Of a DNA stretch of 6,938 nt, positions 5,385 through 6,938 are shown one piece after another (within the stretch, counting starts at the first letter, position 1; the number at the start of each line of letters is the position of its first letter). This DNA is from UBA6901 sp035256085. GTDB lineage: Bacteria > Pseudomonadota > Gammaproteobacteria > Acidiferrobacterales > UBA6901. The translations under genes and the position numbers were made by a program. The notes under the pieces were generated by a model. The model made no database searches. It was not told the DNA's origin and saw only the letters and a program-made list of their open reading frames with translations. The stretch is from NCBI GenBank assembly GCA_035256085.1, contig DATEYP010000255.1:1-6938 (forward strand), in the 5' to 3' direction.

Positions 5385-6938
5385 TCAAAGCGGGTACAGG
5401 GTGGAAAGCAGCCAGGACAATACCAGCCACAAAAGAATCGTGAGTGGCACGCCGACGCGCATGAAGTCCATGAATGTGTAGCCGCCGGCATTCATCACCA
5501 GCAGGTTGGTCTTGTAGGCCATCGGCGTGGCGTAGCTCATGTTGGCCCCGAACAGCACCGCCAGCACGAATGGTTCCGGATTGACGCCAAGCTGGTGGGC
5601 GATGCCGATGGCGATCGGTGTGCCGATCACCGCGGCGGCGTTGTTGGAAACAATGTTGGTGAAAATGGCCATGAGCAGCATGAGACCGGACAGAACCGCC
5701 GACGGCGGGGCACCGAAGGTGGCGGCGACGAACAGCTGCGCCAGGTAATCGGCGCCGCCGGTCTTGAGCAGGGCGGCGCCCAGCGCCAGGCTTGCCACCA
5801 CGATCAGCACGACCTGCGCGCTCAGTGCCTGCGTCGCGTCATGCCACGACAGGCAGCGGGTCACGATCATGAGCAGCACGCCGCACACGGCGCTGATGGC
5901 AATCGGCACAAGGCCGAGCGCGGCGGTCACCACGATCCCGGCCATGATCGCGAGTGCCAGCCAGGCCTTGTCGCTGTGCGGCAGGTCGGAAGTCGCGTCC
6001 AGCACCAGCAGCTCGCCGCTGCGCTTGAGTTTGGCGATCTGGTCGCTTTCGCCCTGTACCAGCAGCACATCGCCGCTGCGAAGCAGCACGTCGCCGACGT
6101 CTTCGCGCAGGGTTTCCACGTTCCGGCCGCCACGGTGCAGGGCGAGGGTGACGAGCTGATACCGATCGGCAAAGCGGATGCGGCTGAGCGTGGTGTTTTC
6201 CAGCGGCGTACCCTGCACCACCACGATTTCGGCGATCTGCTGGTTCTGCGCCACCAGCGGGTGCGCTTCATCCACCTGGTTTTCATCCGCGTACAGGGCG
6301 GCGCCCAGCACCTTCTCGAATTCCTTCAGGTTGTCCGGGGTATCCCGGACCAGCAGGCGGTCACCGGCCAGCACGATGACATCCGGTAGCGGGACGATAA
6401 AACTTTCCCCACGCAGGATGCGCATGACGTGCAGGCCGCCACCGCATTTCTCGGTCAGCTCGGTCAGGGTCTTGCCGTTGGCAAAGCCGTCCTCGGCCAC
6501 CAGCAGATGCGCGGTAAACACCCGCGGCGAGGTGTCGGTCATGCGGGTCTTGCGTTCCGGCAGCAGGCGCGGCGCAATCAGCCACAGGTAAACGATTCCG
6601 ACCCCGGCGGCGATGGCGGCCGGGATGAAGAAGTCGAACATTTGCAGGTGCCGCATTCCCATGTCGGCCGCCACCGATACCACCAGCAGATTGGTGGAGG
6701 TGCCGATGGAGGTGCTCATGCCACCGACCAGCGTGGCAAAGCCCATCGGCATCAGCATCCCTGTGGCCGGTATCTGGGTGCGCAACGAAACGCTGACCAG
6801 GATCGGCAGCAACAGCACGACTATCGGCACGTTGTTCACGAAGGCGCTGAGTATGGCGCCGACGATCAGCGTCAGCAGCAGCGACAGTTGCGGGCTGATG
6901 CGCCACAGGCGCGCCAGTCCGCGGCCGACGGGTTCGAG
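5385..6938 (-). CDS. SLC13/DASS-type permease with two TrkA-C (RCK_C) domains, N-terminus beyond the window
   Basis: The frame is open from the right edge to TGA 5387-5385, giving 517 residues. Residue 1 here is not the true start: the first in-window GTG (6839) falls inside a membrane helix (ILSAFVNNVPIVVLLLPILV). Order: helices to about 52; the first re-entrant motif GGMSTSIGTSTNLLVV at about 72-87; helix to about 123; two soluble TrkA-C/RCK_C domains at about 138-216 and 233-318; then six or so helices with the second motif SNNAAAVIGTP at 431-441 and ATPMAYKTNLLV at 470-481. The family moves anions such as dicarboxylates or sulfate across the inner membrane, commonly with Na+. The substrate cannot be told from sequence. 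The RCK_C pair suggests ligand gating, though no RCK_N (nucleotide-binding) domain is seen. It is probably transcribed separately from the pilus genes 570 bases downstream. Confidence 0.93.
   Translation of the reverse strand, partial: LEPVGRGLARLWRISPQLSLLLTLIVGAILSAFVNNVPIVVLLLPILVSVSLRTQIPATGMLMPMGFATLVGGMSTSIGTSTNLLVVSVAADMGMRHLQMFDFFIPAAIAAGVGIVYLWLIAPRLLPERKTRMTDTSPRVFTAHLLVAEDGFANGKTLTELTEKCGGGLHVMRILRGESFIVPLPDVIVLAGDRLLVRDTPDNLKEFEKVLGAALYADENQVDEAHPLVAQNQQIAEIVVVQGTPLENTTLSRIRFADRYQLVTLALHRGGRNVETLREDVGDVLLRSGDVLLVQGESDQIAKLKRSGELLVLDATSDLPHSDKAWLALAIMAGIVVTAALGLVPIAISAVCGVLLMIVTRCLSWHDATQALSAQVVLIVVASLALGAALLKTGGADYLAQLFVAATFGAPPSAVLSGLMLLMAIFTNIVSNNAAAVIGTPIAIGIAHQLGVNPEPFVLAVLFGANMSYATPMAYKTNLLVMNAGGYTFMDFMRVGVPLTILLWLVLSWLLSTLYPL

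Noticed and set aside
5382..6389. A 335-codon plus-strand open frame
   Set aside because: It is antisense to the transporter, rich in His, Gln and Arg, and has no recognisable domain. The minus-strand protein explains the region.

Overview
The window reads as ordinary chromosomal DNA from a GC-rich gammaproteobacterium. The evidence is the fimT-pilV-pilW-pilX-pilY1 gene order and the protein styles; a Xanthomonadales- or Nevskiales-like host would fit, but this is inference and cannot be settled from 6.9 kb. All recognisable genes lie on the minus strand, so the window is best read from right to left. I see no insertion sequence, CRISPR array, tRNA, rRNA or phage gene.

Right part (5385-6938): the 3' three quarters or so of a membrane transporter of the SLC13/DASS (ArsB/NhaD-like) permease type, with two cytosolic TrkA-C (RCK_C) domains between its two membrane halves. 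Its N-terminus lies beyond the right edge.

Middle (4815-5384): about 570 bases without a convincing gene. It holds a good sigma-54 (-24/-12) promoter match pointing at the pilus operon. Downstream is a leader of about 180 nt with small inverted repeats and a possible 26-codon upstream ORF, whose stop overlaps the first ATG of fimT as ATGA.

Left part (1-4814): a tight type IV pilus minor-pilin operon in the order fimT, pilV, pilW, pilX, pilY1, with gaps of only 2, 7, 17 and 30 nt. FimT, PilV, PilW and PilX carry class III prepilin leaders and should be processed by the prepilin peptidase PilD. PilY1 has a Sec signal peptide and runs off the left edge, where a pilE-type minor pilin gene would be expected. 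In known systems these products form a priming complex at the pilus tip, with PilY1 on top. They start pilus assembly and contribute to adhesion, surface sensing and, through FimT, DNA uptake.

Points of interest are the candidate sigma-54 control with a structured leader, the possible upstream ORF coupled to fimT, a PilY1 whose von Willebrand A-like domain lacks the usual metal-binding motif, and a FimT whose C-terminal DNA-binding motif looks half conserved. I found no clear evidence of a wholly new system.
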